Assembly (NCBI RefSeq): GCF_003240585.1
Contig: NZ_PCDP01000026.1
Coordinates: 19,288-83,287 of the forward strand
Origin: Arminella tubonensis
GTDB lineage: Bacteria; Pseudomonadota; Alphaproteobacteria; Rhizobiales; Rhizobiaceae
Length of the DNA stretch: 64,000 bases
Direction of reading: 5' to 3'
A program made the translations under genes and the position numbers. Positions 63,937 to 64,000 of the stretch are shown here, piece after piece. The notes below the pieces were generated by a model. It was not told the DNA's origin, made no database searches, and worked only from the letters and a program-made list of their open reading frames with translations. Each line of letters begins with the position of its first letter. Within the stretch, counting starts at the first letter, position 1.

Positions 63937-64000
<64 letters not shown>

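Overview
The window reads as a chromosomal segment of a member of the Rhizobiaceae (Alphaproteobacteria; Rhizobium/Agrobacterium/Ensifer relatives). The evidence is the gene content and order: recF-moeB, ffs-dnaX-ybaB-recR, rimP-nusA-ylxR-infB-rbfA-truB-rpsO-pnp, fabA-fabB-fabI divergent from irr, and cmk-rpsA. It also has RIME-type palindromic repeats of the kind known from rhizobia, high G+C and few mobile elements. No insertion sequence, prophage or CRISPR array was seen. Most of the window is ordinary, densely packed core genome.

Layout. 1-6.1 kb: end of a DHA2 drug exporter, cyclopropane fatty acid synthase, a RIME repeat, recF, moeB, a GNAT acetyltransferase and a 2-hydroxyacid dehydrogenase. 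6.2-13.3 kb: an SH3-domain secreted protein, a PfkB sugar/adenosine kinase, an unexplained + strand structured region ending in a terminator, cytochrome cycM, kdsB-pheA, and a minus-strand run HIT-nudC-WYL regulator-VOC protein. 13.3-19.7 kb: SRP RNA, dnaX, ybaB, three accessory genes, recR, and a lytic transglycosylase whose 5' end contains a RIME repeat. 19.7-31 kb: the large transcription/translation cluster rimP to pnp. 31-38.3 kb: a methyltransferase, unsaturated fatty acid synthesis genes (fabI, fabB, fabA), irr and several small membrane or secreted proteins.

38.4-43.4 kb: a three-gene polysaccharide module on the minus strand (HlyD-like fusion protein, six-hairpin glycosidase-like protein, cellulose/curdlan-synthase-like glycosyltransferase) behind an AT-rich promoter region. 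43.9-48 kb: tRNA-Ala(GGC), a TIGR02300 acidic protein, a PaiB-like flavin protein in the place where aroA is normally found in relatives, cmk and rpsA. 48-54.5 kb: a large Ala/Pro-rich protein of unknown role, an RNase D-like nuclease, and a GABA catabolic unit (gabT-gabD) divergent from an unusual MerR+XRE+cupin regulator. Their shared promoter region carries two concentric inverted repeats. 54.6-64 kb: a metallophosphatase, copC-copD, ackA-xfp (phosphoketolase route to acetate), a TPP riboswitch controlling thiM-thiE-thiD, a small membrane protein, and the 3' part of an initiator tRNA-Met at the right edge.

The most interesting points are the RIME-derived N-terminus of the transglycosylase, the concentric palindromes under the dual-HTH regulator, the orphan terminator suggesting a small RNA at about 7.85-8.11 kb, the beta-glucan-type export module with its own palindrome, the missing aroA, and the pnp leader hairpins. 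Nothing in the window can be called a wholly new system from sequence alone.
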